Below the pieces are notes generated by a model. It ran no database searches. It was not told the DNA's origin and saw nothing but the letters and a program-made list of their open reading frames with translations. Below are positions 1 to 6,818 of a stretch of DNA of 11,785 nucleotides, piece after piece. The stretch lies in assembly GCA_001770355.1 (NCBI GenBank), contig MEQV01000231.1, forward strand, positions 4,978-16,762. Direction: 5' to 3'. This DNA comes from Betaproteobacteria bacterium RIFCSPLOWO2_02_FULL_62_17 (GTDB lineage Bacteria; Pseudomonadota; Gammaproteobacteria; Burkholderiales; SG8-39). The translations under genes were made by a program, and so were the position numbers. The stretch's first letter is position 1; the number at the start of each line of letters is the position of its first letter.

Positions 1-1782
1 GGCCGGCATGGGTTTCTCCAGGCCCGGCTGATAGAGCGGGAGATCGCCGGCCATAAAAAACTCCCGCAGGGCATCGAGCATGCGCAGCTTGTTCTGGATC
101 GAAAGCTCGATGTTGATGCGCTCGATGCCGTTGGAGTAATCGCCCAGGCGCTCCAGCGGGATCACCACGTCCTCGTTGATCTTGAAGGCGTTGGTATGTT
201 TGGCGATGGCCGCGGTGCGGCTGCGGTCGGCCCAGAAGGTGCGCCGTGCCTCGGGCGACACCGCGACGAAACCTTCGGCGCCGCGTGCGTTGGCCATGCG
301 CACCACGTGCGAGGCCGCGTGCGCGACCGCGTTGTCGTCGTCGCCGACGATATCGCCGATCAGCACCATCTTGGGCCGGCCCGATTTGATATCCGTGCGC
401 TTGGCCTTCATGGCATAGCCCACCGCCCTCAGGTAGCGCTCATCGAGGTGTTCCAGCCCGGCGAGCACGGCGCCGCCGGGCTTGGCGGCGAGGTAGTCGC
501 GAATCTCGACGATGTTGGGCACCGAGTCGCTCACCTGCCCGAAGAACTCCAGGCACACGGTGCGGATCGATTTCGGCATGCGATGCAGGATGAAGCGCGC
601 GGAAGTGATGATGCCGTCGCAGCCTTCCTTCTGCACCCCCGGCACGCCGGCGAGGAATTTGTCGGTGACATCCTTGCCCAGGCCCAGCTTGCGGAAAACC
701 TTGCCCTCGACCTCGATCAACTCCGCCGCGCCATCCGGCGTGCTGCCGTCGCGCTTGAAGCGCTGCACCGCGAAGCACACCCTGGCGGCGTCGTGGATCT
801 TGCCCAGGTTGTGATCCCGGCGCGTGACTTCGACCCAGCGCCCGCGCGGATCGACCATGCGCCAGGAGGCGAGGTTGTCCAGCGCCGTGCCCCACAGCAC
901 CGCCTTCTTGCCGCCCGCGTTCATGGCGACGTTGCCGCCGATGCAGGAAGCGTCCGCCGAGGTCGGATCGCAGGCGAACACCAGTCCCGCTGACTCGGCC
1001 ACATCCATGGCGCTCTTGGTGACCACGCCGGCACCGCAGTGGAGGGTCGCCACCTTGCCTGCGACGCCGGGCAGATCGACCCTCTCGACTTCGCCGAGCG
1101 TATGCAGCTTCTCCGTGTTGATCACCGCAGAATCGGGCGTGAGCGGAATCGCGCCGCCGGTGTAGCCGGTGCCTCCGCCGCGCGGGATGATGGTGAGGCC
1201 AAGCTCGATGAGATCGCGCACCACGCCGGCGATCTCGTCCTCGGTATCCGGATTGACCACCACGAAGGGATACTCGACGCGCCAGTCGGTGGCGTCGGTG
1301 ACGTGCGAGACGCGCGCCAGGCCGTCGAATTGAATGTTGTCCGGATGGGTGCTGCGCGACAGCGTCTTAATTACCTTGCGGCGAAGATCGTAGGTATGGC
1401 GGAACCTCGCCTCGAATTTCTTGATCGCCTCGCGCGCCCGCGCCAGCAGGAAGGACACTTTTTCCTCGCGCGCGCCGCCCGAGGGATCGTTCGCTTCGCT
1501 GCCGCGTTTTTCGACGTCGTGCAAGCGGTGGTTCAGGGCATCGATCAGCGCCTGGCGCCGCCTGGGATTGTCGATGAGGTCGTCTTCGATGTAAGGATTG
1601 CGCGACACCACCCATATGTCGCCCAGCACCTCGTAGAGCATGCGCGCCGAGCGCCCCGTGCGCCGCTCGGCGCGCAGCTCGAGCACCACCGACCAGGCAT
1701 CTTCGCCCAGCAACTTGATCACGATCTCGCGGTCGGAGAACGAGGTGTAGTTGTAGGGGATTTCCCGGAGACGGGAATTCAT
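1..1782 (-). CDS. FAD/FMN-binding oxidoreductase with DUF3683-type N-terminus (5' part, runs off the left edge)
   Basis: 594 codons are visible from the ATG at 1782, still open at base 1. Residues 1-160 match the DUF3683-type N-terminus (starts MNSRLREIPYNYTSFSDREI). From about 173 begins an FAD-binding PCMH-type domain with the FAD-contact motif PRGGGTGYTGGA (200-211) and DPTSADASCIGGNVAMNAGG (272-291). The rest resembles the FAD-linked oxidase C-terminal region. In the family this front half is normally followed by 4Fe-4S and cysteine-rich (CCG) domains in a protein of roughly 1300 residues, which would lie outside the window; this is family knowledge, not seen. Its substrate is unknown; D-2-hydroxyacid or D-lactate-like dehydrogenation is the usual guess for this fold. 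The start is firm: an in-frame stop lies at 1840-1842 with no other ATG between, although the Shine-Dalgarno is weak. It lies 143 bp downstream of the PBP gene on the same strand. Confidence 0.9.
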   Translation of the reverse strand, partial: MNSRLREIPYNYTSFSDREIVIKLLGEDAWSVVLELRAERRTGRSARMLYEVLGDIWVVSRNPYIEDDLIDNPRRRQALIDALNHRLHDVEKRGSEANDPSGGAREEKVSFLLARAREAIKKFEARFRHTYDLRRKVIKTLSRSTHPDNIQFDGLARVSHVTDATDWRVEYPFVVVNPDTEDEIAGVVRDLIELGLTIIPRGGGTGYTGGAIPLTPDSAVINTEKLHTLGEVERVDLPGVAGKVATLHCGAGVVTKSAMDVAESAGLVFACDPTSADASCIGGNVAMNAGGKKAVLWGTALDNLASWRMVDPRGRWVEVTRRDHNLGKIHDAARVCFAVQRFKRDGSTPDGAAELIEVEGKVFRKLGLGKDVTDKFLAGVPGVQKEGCDGIITSARFILHRMPKSIRTVCLEFFGQVSDSVPNIVEIRDYLAAKPGGAVLAGLEHLDERYLRAVGYAMKAKRTDIKSGRPKMVLIGDIVGDDDNAVAHAASHVVRMANARGAEGFVAVSPEARRTFWADRSRTAAIAKHTNAFKINEDVVIPLERLGDYSNGIERINIELSIQNKLRMLDALREFFMAGDLPLYQPGLEKPMPA

Positions 1783-1800
1783 GGGAGCTTGCGCCTTCGG

Positions 1801-1818
1801 TGGCGCGGGGTCGCGCCA
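1801..1818 (-). promoter_or_regulatory. GC-rich hairpin in the leader of the FAD oxidoreductase gene
   Basis: Perfect 7-bp inverted repeat TGGCGCG / CGCGCCA (1801-1807 and 1812-1818) with a 4-nt loop, 18 nt upstream of the ATG at 1782. A TAAAAT hexamer on the minus strand at 1838-1843 could be a -10 box just upstream, but no good -35 is seen. The hairpin might affect translation or mark the end of the upstream PBP transcript (no U tract follows), or it may be chance in GC-rich DNA. Confidence 0.3.
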
Positions 1819-1925
1819 GCTCTGCTGCGATGGCGCCATTTTAACAAGCAATCGGAGCGGAAAAAGTACTGTGCCTTATCCGAGATGACAAGATTCATCA
1901 GGGGAGCCGCATAAGCGTGTCCCGC

Positions 1926-3980
1926 TCATTGCTGCCGCCCGAAGATCCTGCGCAGCACGTCTACGATATTCCTCACCACATCCTGCGGTCGCTGCGACTG
2001 CGACTGCTGCTCCCCCTCCTCGCGCTGACGGGGCCGCGGGCGCGGAATGTCGAACTCGGCGCCGGGGTCGATCCAGCGCTCGCGCAGGGCATGCTGGAAA
2101 ACCTCGCCGACCATCGGCAGGGCGCTGCGCGCGCCCGGGCCCCAGGGCCCCATCGTCACACGGTTGTCGTTAAAGCCCACCCTGGCGCCCGCCACCAGCT
2201 GGGGATGCATGAGTATGAACCAGCCATCGCTGTTCTCCTGCGTGGTGCCGGTCTTGCCCGCCACATCGGCGCTGATGCCGTAGCGCTGCCGGATGGCGGC
2301 TCCCGTGCCCTCGTCGACCACCCCGCGCATGACATTGACGAGTTCCAGGGCCTGGGGTCGCGGCATGGCCGGCTCCGCCTCCCGGATGGGCGCGAAACCT
2401 TCCAGCAGGACGCCGTTGCGGTCTTCGACGCGGCTGACCAGCATCGGCTCGACATAGTGCCCGCCATTGGCGATGGTGCCGTAGGCGGCAACCATTTCCC
2501 GCAGCGTGACAGGGCTGGTGCCCAGGGCGAGCGAAGGCACCGGATCGAGCTTGCTCTGCCGCACACCCATCGCCTGCGCCAGCTCCGCAACGCGGGTCGG
2601 CCCTAGCTTCTGTATCAGCTGGGCGGTAATCGTGTTCTTGGAAAACACCAGCCCCTCGCGCAGCGTCATGGGCAGACCGGAGGGCGGCGTTGCATCGCTG
2701 GGGGTCCACACCTCGCCGCCCGGCAAGCTGATGGCAACAGGCTCATCGATCAGTGTCGTGGTGGTGGAGCCCAAGCCCTGCATGAACGCGGCGCCATACA
2801 CAAAAGGCTTGAACGTGGAGCCCGGCTGGCGGCGCGCCTGGCTCACATGGTCGAACTGCTCCTTTGCAAAATCGCGGCTGCCCACCCACGCCTGCACAGT
2901 GCCGTTGCGCGGGTCCAGCGCCAGAAAGCCGGCCTGCAGCATGGGGCGCTCCTCGCCGCGCTTGCGCCGCGCGTCCGCCAGCGTCTGCAGTTGCGCCATC
3001 TGCCGGGCAACAGCCTGGTTGGCGGCCTCCTGCAGCCGGGAATCGATGGTGGTGCGCACCACCAGTCCGTCGGCATGGATGTCGTAGTCCCGCAGGTCCG
3101 CCCAGGCGATCAGCCATTTGCGCAACTGCCGGGCCACGTGGGGCGCCAGGCCGGGTTGCTCGACCTGCCGCTCGAAATCCAGCTGCAGCGGCCGCTTGGC
3201 GAGCGCCTCGACCTGGGTGGGCTTGAGATTTCCGCGCCTGGCCATCTGTGCCAGCACCAGATTGCGGCGCTGCAGCGCGCGCTCGGGGTGCAGCACGGGG
3301 TTGTAGGCGCTGGTGCCCTTGAGCATGGCGATCAGCATGGCGGCCTCCAGTACATCCAGTTCTTCGGCGGACTTGTCGAAATAGGTGCGCGCCGCCATCT
3401 CGATGCCGAAGGCGTTGAACAGAAACGGCACGGTGTTGAGATAGGTTTCGAGGATCTCAGGCTTGGAATAGACGGCCTCGATCTTGAGGGCCGTGATCGC
3501 TTCCTTGATCTTGCGCGTGACAGTGGCGGCGCTGCCGATCTCCTCCGGGTACAGGTTGCGCGCCAACTGCTGCGTGATGGTCGAGCCCCCCTGCGTATTG
3601 CCCGACAAGGTATAGACCAAAGCTGCCGCGGTGCGCGCGAAGTCGATGCCGTGGTGCTGGTAGAAGCGGTGGTCCTCCATGGCGATCAATGCTTCCACCA
3701 CGATCGGCGCAATCTTCGCGAGGGGCACCCATTGGCGATTGATGCGCTTGAATTCGGCCAGCACCAGCCCATCTGCGGACAGCACCACGGAGGGCGTTGC
3801 AGCCTTGGCCTTGCGCAGGTCGCCGATACCGGGGGTGAACGGAATCAGCGCCAGCACATAAAGCAGCGCGAGCCCGGGCAACAGCAGCGCCGCCCGCACG
3901 GGATGCCGCCGGGCGGAAGCCGCGAGACGGCGAAACTGTTCACCGGAAAAAGCGGCGGCACGTTGAACGAGCGGTGTCAT
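1926..3980 (-). CDS. Class A penicillin-binding protein (bifunctional glycosyltransferase/transpeptidase)
   Basis: 684 residues. It polymerises lipid II glycan chains and cross-links peptide stems in the periplasm, anchored in the inner membrane. One membrane segment at about 29-47 follows a basic N-terminus. GT51 glycosyltransferase signatures: EDHRFYQHHGID from E102 (catalytic Glu), GGSTITQQLARNLY (131-144) and KPEILETYLNTVPF (173-186). The transpeptidase has all three active-site motifs: S388-T-F-K391, S447-K-N449 and K576-T-G. The C-terminus is a Pro/Arg/Gln-rich tail (about 645-668) and then a basic amphipathic end. It is shorter than typical PonA/PBP1A and I see no long insertion between the two domains and no PbpC-type C-terminal domain, so I give no gene symbol. 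The ATG at 3980 is the only ATG before residue 101, and an in-frame stop lies 10 nt upstream. No Shine-Dalgarno is visible (see the promoter entry). Confidence 0.95.
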   Translation of the reverse strand: MTPLVQRAAAFSGEQFRRLAASARRHPVRAALLLPGLALLYVLALIPFTPGIGDLRKAKAATPSVVLSADGLVLAEFKRINRQWVPLAKIAPIVVEALIAMEDHRFYQHHGIDFARTAAALVYTLSGNTQGGSTITQQLARNLYPEEIGSAATVTRKIKEAITALKIEAVYSKPEILETYLNTVPFLFNAFGIEMAARTYFDKSAEELDVLEAAMLIAMLKGTSAYNPVLHPERALQRRNLVLAQMARRGNLKPTQVEALAKRPLQLDFERQVEQPGLAPHVARQLRKWLIAWADLRDYDIHADGLVVRTTIDSRLQEAANQAVARQMAQLQTLADARRKRGEERPMLQAGFLALDPRNGTVQAWVGSRDFAKEQFDHVSQARRQPGSTFKPFVYGAAFMQGLGSTTTTLIDEPVAISLPGGEVWTPSDATPPSGLPMTLREGLVFSKNTITAQLIQKLGPTRVAELAQAMGVRQSKLDPVPSLALGTSPVTLREMVAAYGTIANGGHYVEPMLVSRVEDRNGVLLEGFAPIREAEPAMPRPQALELVNVMRGVVDEGTGAAIRQRYGISADVAGKTGTTQENSDGWFILMHPQLVAGARVGFNDNRVTMGPWGPGARSALPMVGEVFQHALRERWIDPGAEFDIPRPRPRQREEGEQQSQSQRPQDVVRNIVDVLRRIFGRQQ

Positions 3981-3986
3981 CTGCAG

Positions 3987-4014
3987 ATTCTACGGGTATG
4001 GCAGCCAGAGTTAA
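3987..4014 (-). promoter_or_regulatory. Possible sigma70-type promoter of the PBP gene, very close to the ATG
   Basis: On the minus strand TTAACT (4014-4009), a 16-nt spacer and TAGAAT (3992-3987) resemble -35 and -10 boxes (4/6 and 5/6 matches to consensus). The TAGAAT ends only 6 nt before the ATG at 3980, so transcription would start at about the A of the start codon. That fits the missing ribosome-binding site and would give a leaderless mRNA. This is inference from sequence alone. Confidence 0.4.
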
Positions 4015-4110
4015 GTGCGCTGCCACGCAGATACGCACAGCCCCGCCGGTGAATGAAGTACAACCTGTTTCGATCTCGATGAAATGAATATTCCGCTTTT
4101 TTGAAATTTC

Positions 4111-5400
4111 TCAGCGTTCAACCGTAACTTTGTTGCGCCCGCATTCCTTGGCGTGGTAGAGCGCTCGATCCGCGCGAACGAGCGCGTCGCCACCACTCGC
4201 ATCGCTAGCTTTCAATTCCGTAACGCCAATGCTAACTGTTAGCGGGATTAATCCGTTCTCGTGCGCCGTCGGCGTTTCGGCTACCTTCTTTCGCAGTCGT
4301 TCGGCGAATACCTCGGCCGCAGGAAGGGCCGCTCCGGGCAAAATAACGGCGAACTCCTCACCCCCGATGCGACCTACAGTGTCGATCTTGCGGAGTTCAT
4401 TTTGCATTAACGCGGCGAGGTGTCTAAGGACGTTGTCCCCGGTGGCATGGCCAAAGGTGTCATTTACCAGCTTGAAATTATCGGCGTCGAGCATCAAGAT
4501 GGAGGCGCAGTGTGCTTTGACTCGACGTACACGCGCCAATTCCTGCTCCAGCTGAGCGAGGAAATGTCGCCGATTGGGAAGGCCCGTCAGGATATCGGTG
4601 GCAGCCATCTCCCGCAAATCGGCTTCCACGCGCTTTAGCTCGGTGATATCACGAGAGACGACAACTACTTTGGACACCTTGCCGTCGGCACCCCGGATTG
4701 CGTGACCGTCGGACTCCATATGACGGATGCTTCCATCTTTGAGGACAAATCGGAACTCGGCACACTCGCCGACTCCCGTCGCTACGGTTCTACGAAAGAT
4801 TTCCTTGATCCGCTCCCGGTCGTCGGCATGCACTTCCAGGAAGGAGTTTGAGCCCTGCCGAATATCTTTTTCCCGAAACAGCGGTCGGTACGAAGGACTG
4901 TTATAAAGGCGCGAGCCGTCGGTGTCGAGTACCGCGACGAGGTCACCGACGTTCTCGACGATCGCCCGAAAAAGTTCTTGGCTCTCGTGTAGCCTGTCCT
5001 CGGCGAGTTTATGTCGATGGGTTAACTTGGCGTCGCGCAACTCACGCTCGATCACCGGGCCGAGGCGTATTAATTGGCTCTTTTGTACATAGTCTTGCGC
5101 ACCGAGTTTGATTAGTGCAACGGCCAGGTTGAGGTCGATTTCCCCGGAGACAATGATGAATGGTGCATCCGGACGCAATTCTTTGGCTATCGCCAGTGCC
5201 GCTGGGGCCGAGAAACCGGGCATGGATTGATCGCAAATAATCAGATCCCATTCCTGCCCCTCAAGCGCGGCGCGCATGCTCATAGGGGTATCAACTGCGA
5301 CCGACAACACTTGGTAGCCTTGGCTACGCAATGAATGTATCAGCAACTCTACGTCGTCTGTCGAATCCTCTACTATCAAAAGACGCAGTGGTTGATCCAT
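4111..5400 (-). CDS. Response regulator-PAS-GGDEF diguanylate cyclase
   Basis: 429 residues from the ATG at 5400. Receiver domain about 5-122 with acidic pair E11-D12, phospho-acceptor D57 (IICDQSMPG) and K107 (YVQKSQL). PAS domain about 140-255, ending in the VVVVSRDITELKR type of linker. GGDEF domain about 265-429 with DILTGLPNRR (269-278), substrate-loop DADNFKLVNDTFGH (305-318), active site GGEEF (346-350) and an intact inhibitory I-site R337-K-I-D340 exactly five residues before it. It should make cyclic-di-GMP in the cytoplasm when phosphorylated, with product inhibition. The longer frame back to an ATG at 5556 adds 52 residues with no domain, so I prefer 5400, which has GGGGA upstream. 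No histidine kinase partner is adjacent. The base composition is clearly lower in GC than the PBP gene beside it, suggesting acquisition. Confidence 0.92.
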   Translation of the reverse strand: MDQPLRLLIVEDSTDDVELLIHSLRSQGYQVLSVAVDTPMSMRAALEGQEWDLIICDQSMPGFSAPAALAIAKELRPDAPFIIVSGEIDLNLAVALIKLGAQDYVQKSQLIRLGPVIERELRDAKLTHRHKLAEDRLHESQELFRAIVENVGDLVAVLDTDGSRLYNSPSYRPLFREKDIRQGSNSFLEVHADDRERIKEIFRRTVATGVGECAEFRFVLKDGSIRHMESDGHAIRGADGKVSKVVVVSRDITELKRVEADLREMAATDILTGLPNRRHFLAQLEQELARVRRVKAHCASILMLDADNFKLVNDTFGHATGDNVLRHLAALMQNELRKIDTVGRIGGEEFAVILPGAALPAAEVFAERLRKKVAETPTAHENGLIPLTVSIGVTELKASDASGGDALVRADRALYHAKECGRNKVTVER

Positions 5401-5562
5401 TGAAATCCCCGAAGAAGGTGTTGCATATTGTCCCCCTAGCCTCTTGTTTGGTTGACACCGAACGAACACTTCCGCCAAGGCACCAACTGCCGGATCGGTT
5501 TTTCTCGAAAATATTAGATACCTCCCCCACGGGGTATTCTGTGCGACAGCACACATTTATCA

Positions 5563-5574
5563 GGACAGCTGTCC
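5563..5574. other. 12-bp perfect palindrome between hicB and the GGDEF gene
   Basis: GGACAGCTGTCC is a perfect palindrome within the 204-bp gap between the end of hicB (5605) and the start of the GGDEF gene (5400). It could be a regulator site for the GGDEF gene. I see no convincing -35/-10 pair in this gap and no U-tract terminator for hicAB. Confidence 0.25.
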
Positions 5575-5604
5575 GCTAAGACCTGTCTGTGAGCCGTAGC
5601 TCGC

Positions 5605-6024
5605 CTATTCCAGAGACAGTACCAGCCGCTTGCCCAACACTTTGGCCGCGCGTTCCAGCTGTTTCAGGCTGGGCCAATGATGCGGGTCTTCCAGGCGTTG
5701 GGCTGCGGCCCAGGACGTTTCCATCGCGCGGGCCAGTTCCGCCAGCGGCCGATCGCCGCGTGCGATTCGAAGCAGAACCGCCGACTGGGCCAGTGCATCG
5801 GGCGCCACCAGATGTGCTTGCTTGCCTTTCAAGGCCGAAGGCAATGGAATAGCTTGCCCGTCATCGATGCGGCCACGCAGGCTCATGCTCAATACCTCCT
5901 GGGCACGAAGCATGGCTTCGTCAAAGGTATCGCCCTCGGTGATAGCTTCGGGCAGATCCACGAACAGAACGGTAAAACCGCCATCGGGTTGCCGTTTGAA
6001 CTTCGCGGGATAAAGCAGATTCAT
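5605..6024 (-). CDS. hicB: HicB-type antitoxin
   Basis: 139 residues from the ATG at 6024. The N-terminal half (about 1-65) is the HicB RNase H-like fold: LYPAKFKRQPDGGFTVLFVD, then LPEAITEGDTFDEAMLRAQE. The C-terminal part (about 80-135, LARAMETSWAAAQRLEDP...SLKQLERAAKVLG) is a helix-turn-helix DNA-binding domain, so this is the DNA-binding class of HicB that neutralises HicA and represses its own operon. Its ATG overlaps the hicA stop in an ATGA junction, showing translational coupling. A longer frame runs upstream to 6225, but that extra part is antisense to nothing known and overlaps hicA in another frame, so it is rejected. Confidence 0.92.
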   Translation of the reverse strand: MNLLYPAKFKRQPDGGFTVLFVDLPEAITEGDTFDEAMLRAQEVLSMSLRGRIDDGQAIPLPSALKGKQAHLVAPDALAQSAVLLRIARGDRPLAELARAMETSWAAAQRLEDPHHWPSLKQLERAAKVLGKRLVLSLE

Positions 6025-6206
6025 TTCAGCCTGACTCCTGTCTGACGCTGGATGGCGGCAAGCGTGCCGGGTTTCAGGTCTTTCGTGCCATGAACAGGAA
6101 TCGAAGTGCGCTTGCCATCTTTTCCCATCTGATGATGGCTGCCCTCGACCCGGATAAGTTCCCATCCGGCTTCTTTCAGCCTGGCGAGAACCTGCTTCCC
6201 GTTCAC
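6021..6206 (-). CDS. hicA: HicA-type mRNA interferase toxin
   Basis: 61 residues, typical HicA length, with a double-stranded RNA-binding-like fold that cleaves mRNA. The family core is complete: LKEAGWELIRVEGSHHQM with the GSHH motif (H24 corresponds to the known catalytic histidine), TSIPVHGTKDLKPGTLAAI (35-52) and a terminal helix. The start appears to be GTG at 6206: upstream in frame there are only six codons, none a usual start, before a stop at 6222-6224. Shine-Dalgarno is not evident, so initiation is probably weak. This is the first gene of the hicA-hicB operon, in toxin-first order as is usual for HicAB. Nothing suggests it is inactivated. Confidence 0.92.
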   Translation of the reverse strand: MNGKQVLARLKEAGWELIRVEGSHHQMGKDGKRTSIPVHGTKDLKPGTLAAIQRQTGVRLK

Positions 6207-6214
6207 GATTGGGA

Positions 6215-6224
6215 TGATATATCA
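6215..6224. promoter_or_regulatory. hicA: Candidate HicB operator/core promoter palindrome upstream of hicA
   Basis: TGATATATCA is a perfect 10-bp palindrome whose near edge lies 8 nt upstream of the hicA GTG, in an AT-rich stretch that could also supply the -10 box. HTH-type HicB proteins are known to bind palindromes in their own promoter, so this is the natural operator candidate. No clear -35 was found. Confidence 0.45.
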
Positions 6225-6254
6225 AATAAGATAGAGGGACATTTCGCGTCCATG

Positions 6255-6314
6255 GGAATCCCCGAATATCAACGTGTATTTGGGCAACGTCGATCCGATG
6301 AATCTGTTGACGCC
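6255..6314 (+). repeat. 60-bp direct repeat, copy A
   Basis: Ungapped match to 6619-6678 with 51 of 60 bases identical by my alignment; the last 17 bases are identical. It contains an imperfect inverted repeat TCAACGT (6269-6275) / ACGTCGA (6287-6293). It lies just past the last recognisable piece of the ORF6N remnant and 48 bp upstream of the hicA start. Confidence 0.8.
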
Positions 6315-6332
6315 ATACAGCCCATGTTCAGA

Positions 6333-6617
6333 AACTGCTCTTGGCGAACTGAGCTATTTGTCCGCTTTGTAACTACTTCAACTTGAAGTCACAAATTGTG
6401 ACTTCAAGATTGCAAGCTCTTGATGTGTAAGCTGAAACATGAAATCCCCAGGGAACCGATTGCCGTTCCGCTTGACCGATTGAATCAGCACTTTTAGCAG
6501 CACACCGTACAGTTCTGCCAAATCGAAATCGAGCATCACCTTTTGTCCGCGCAGCACCACAATATGCCTCGCAATTGATGCCTCCGGCGCTTCAGCCATC
6601 ACGATTTTCCGAACCAT
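6333..6617 (-). pseudogene. Truncated ORF6N-domain protein gene
   Basis: From the ATG at 6617 (a second ATG lies at 6599) the frame encodes 79 residues and stops at 6378. The ORF6N core is clear: VVLRGQKVMLDFDLAELYGV, then QSVKRNGNRFPGDFMFQLT and LAILKSQFVTSS. This domain occurs in phage and island proteins, probably as a DNA-binding module. Family members usually continue after this point with a GGRR..PYAFTEHGA segment and an NSPRAV-type helix. Here TGA follows TSS at once. After two in-frame stops the same frame reads LSSPRAV (6353-6333), which looks like the later conserved piece. I infer an internal deletion plus decay. A functional short protein of 79 residues cannot be excluded. Confidence 0.7.
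6382..6408. repeat. 27-bp near-perfect palindrome at the break in the ORF6N gene
   Basis: Arms of 13 bp (6382-6394 and 6396-6408, CTTGAAGTCACAA and its exact complement) around a single central A. A second inverted repeat, ACTTCAA-C-TTGAAGT (6375-6389), shares its right arm, so the motif ACTTCAA occurs three times in alternating orientation. It encodes the LKSQFVTSS peptide of ORF6N, and the stop codon sits in the third arm. Confidence 0.85.
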
Positions 6618-6618
6618 T

Positions 6619-6678
6619 GGAATCCACAAAACTCAACGTGTATAAAGGCAACGTTGATCCAATGAATCTGTTGACGCC
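6619..6678 (+). repeat. 60-bp direct repeat, copy B
   Basis: Partner of the repeat at 6255-6314. It begins 1 bp upstream of the ORF6N ATG. It holds a perfect 7-bp inverted repeat TCAACGT (6633-6639) / ACGTTGA (6651-6657) with an 11-nt spacer; copy A has one mismatch in this stem. Read on the plus strand both copies can encode NVYxGNVDPMNLLTP, so a decayed coding fragment is an alternative to an intergenic repeat element. Confidence 0.8.
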
Positions 6679-6778
6679 CCTAATGGCTGCCGTGAGGCCG
6701 GAAACCGTGGAGACGTGAGCCGCGCCTGCATTTAGGCAATAATTCAAAACTTTTAATTAATTTTATTCATATCTAACG

Positions 6779-6787
6779 TGCTATAAC
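6779..6787 (+). promoter_or_regulatory. Possible extended -10 element for the TAXI-Bug operon
   Basis: TGCTATAAC matches the extended -10 form TGnTATAAT with one mismatch, 31 nt upstream of the ATG at 6819, inside a very AT-rich stretch (6739-6818). No good -35 lies at the expected spacing. Several other AT-rich hexamers are nearby, so this assignment is weak. Confidence 0.3.
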
Positions 6788-6818
6788 GGATAATTTTAAT
6801 ACTCTGATTGGAATAATC

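Noticed and set aside
196..1914. Long plus-strand open frames (196-993 and 1039-1914)
   Set aside because: They lie antisense to the FAD oxidoreductase gene, which has clear family motifs in every part; their products are low-complexity Ala/Arg/His-rich sequences typical of shadow frames in GC-rich DNA.
1917..4052. Plus-strand frames opposite the PBP gene (1917-2606 and 2847-4052, the latter 401 codons)
   Set aside because: Antisense shadow of the penicillin-binding protein, with no recognisable motif; the length follows from high GC.
4111..5556. Longer GGDEF protein starting at 5556
   Set aside because: The receiver domain begins right after the ATG at 5400; the added 52 residues have no family match and the internal start has a usable GGGGA.
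5605..6225. 206-codon reading of hicB starting at 6225
   Set aside because: The extra N-terminal part overlaps hicA in another frame, has no domain, and the ATGA-coupled start at 6024 gives a normal-length HicB.
6090..6386. 98-codon plus-strand frame across hicA and repeat A
   Set aside because: It is antisense to hicA at its start, has no recognisable domain and ends in the ORF6N remnant.
6255..6678. 60-bp repeats as integron attC sites
   Set aside because: The inverted arms do not match the GTTRRRY/RYYYAAC core pattern and no integrase is present.
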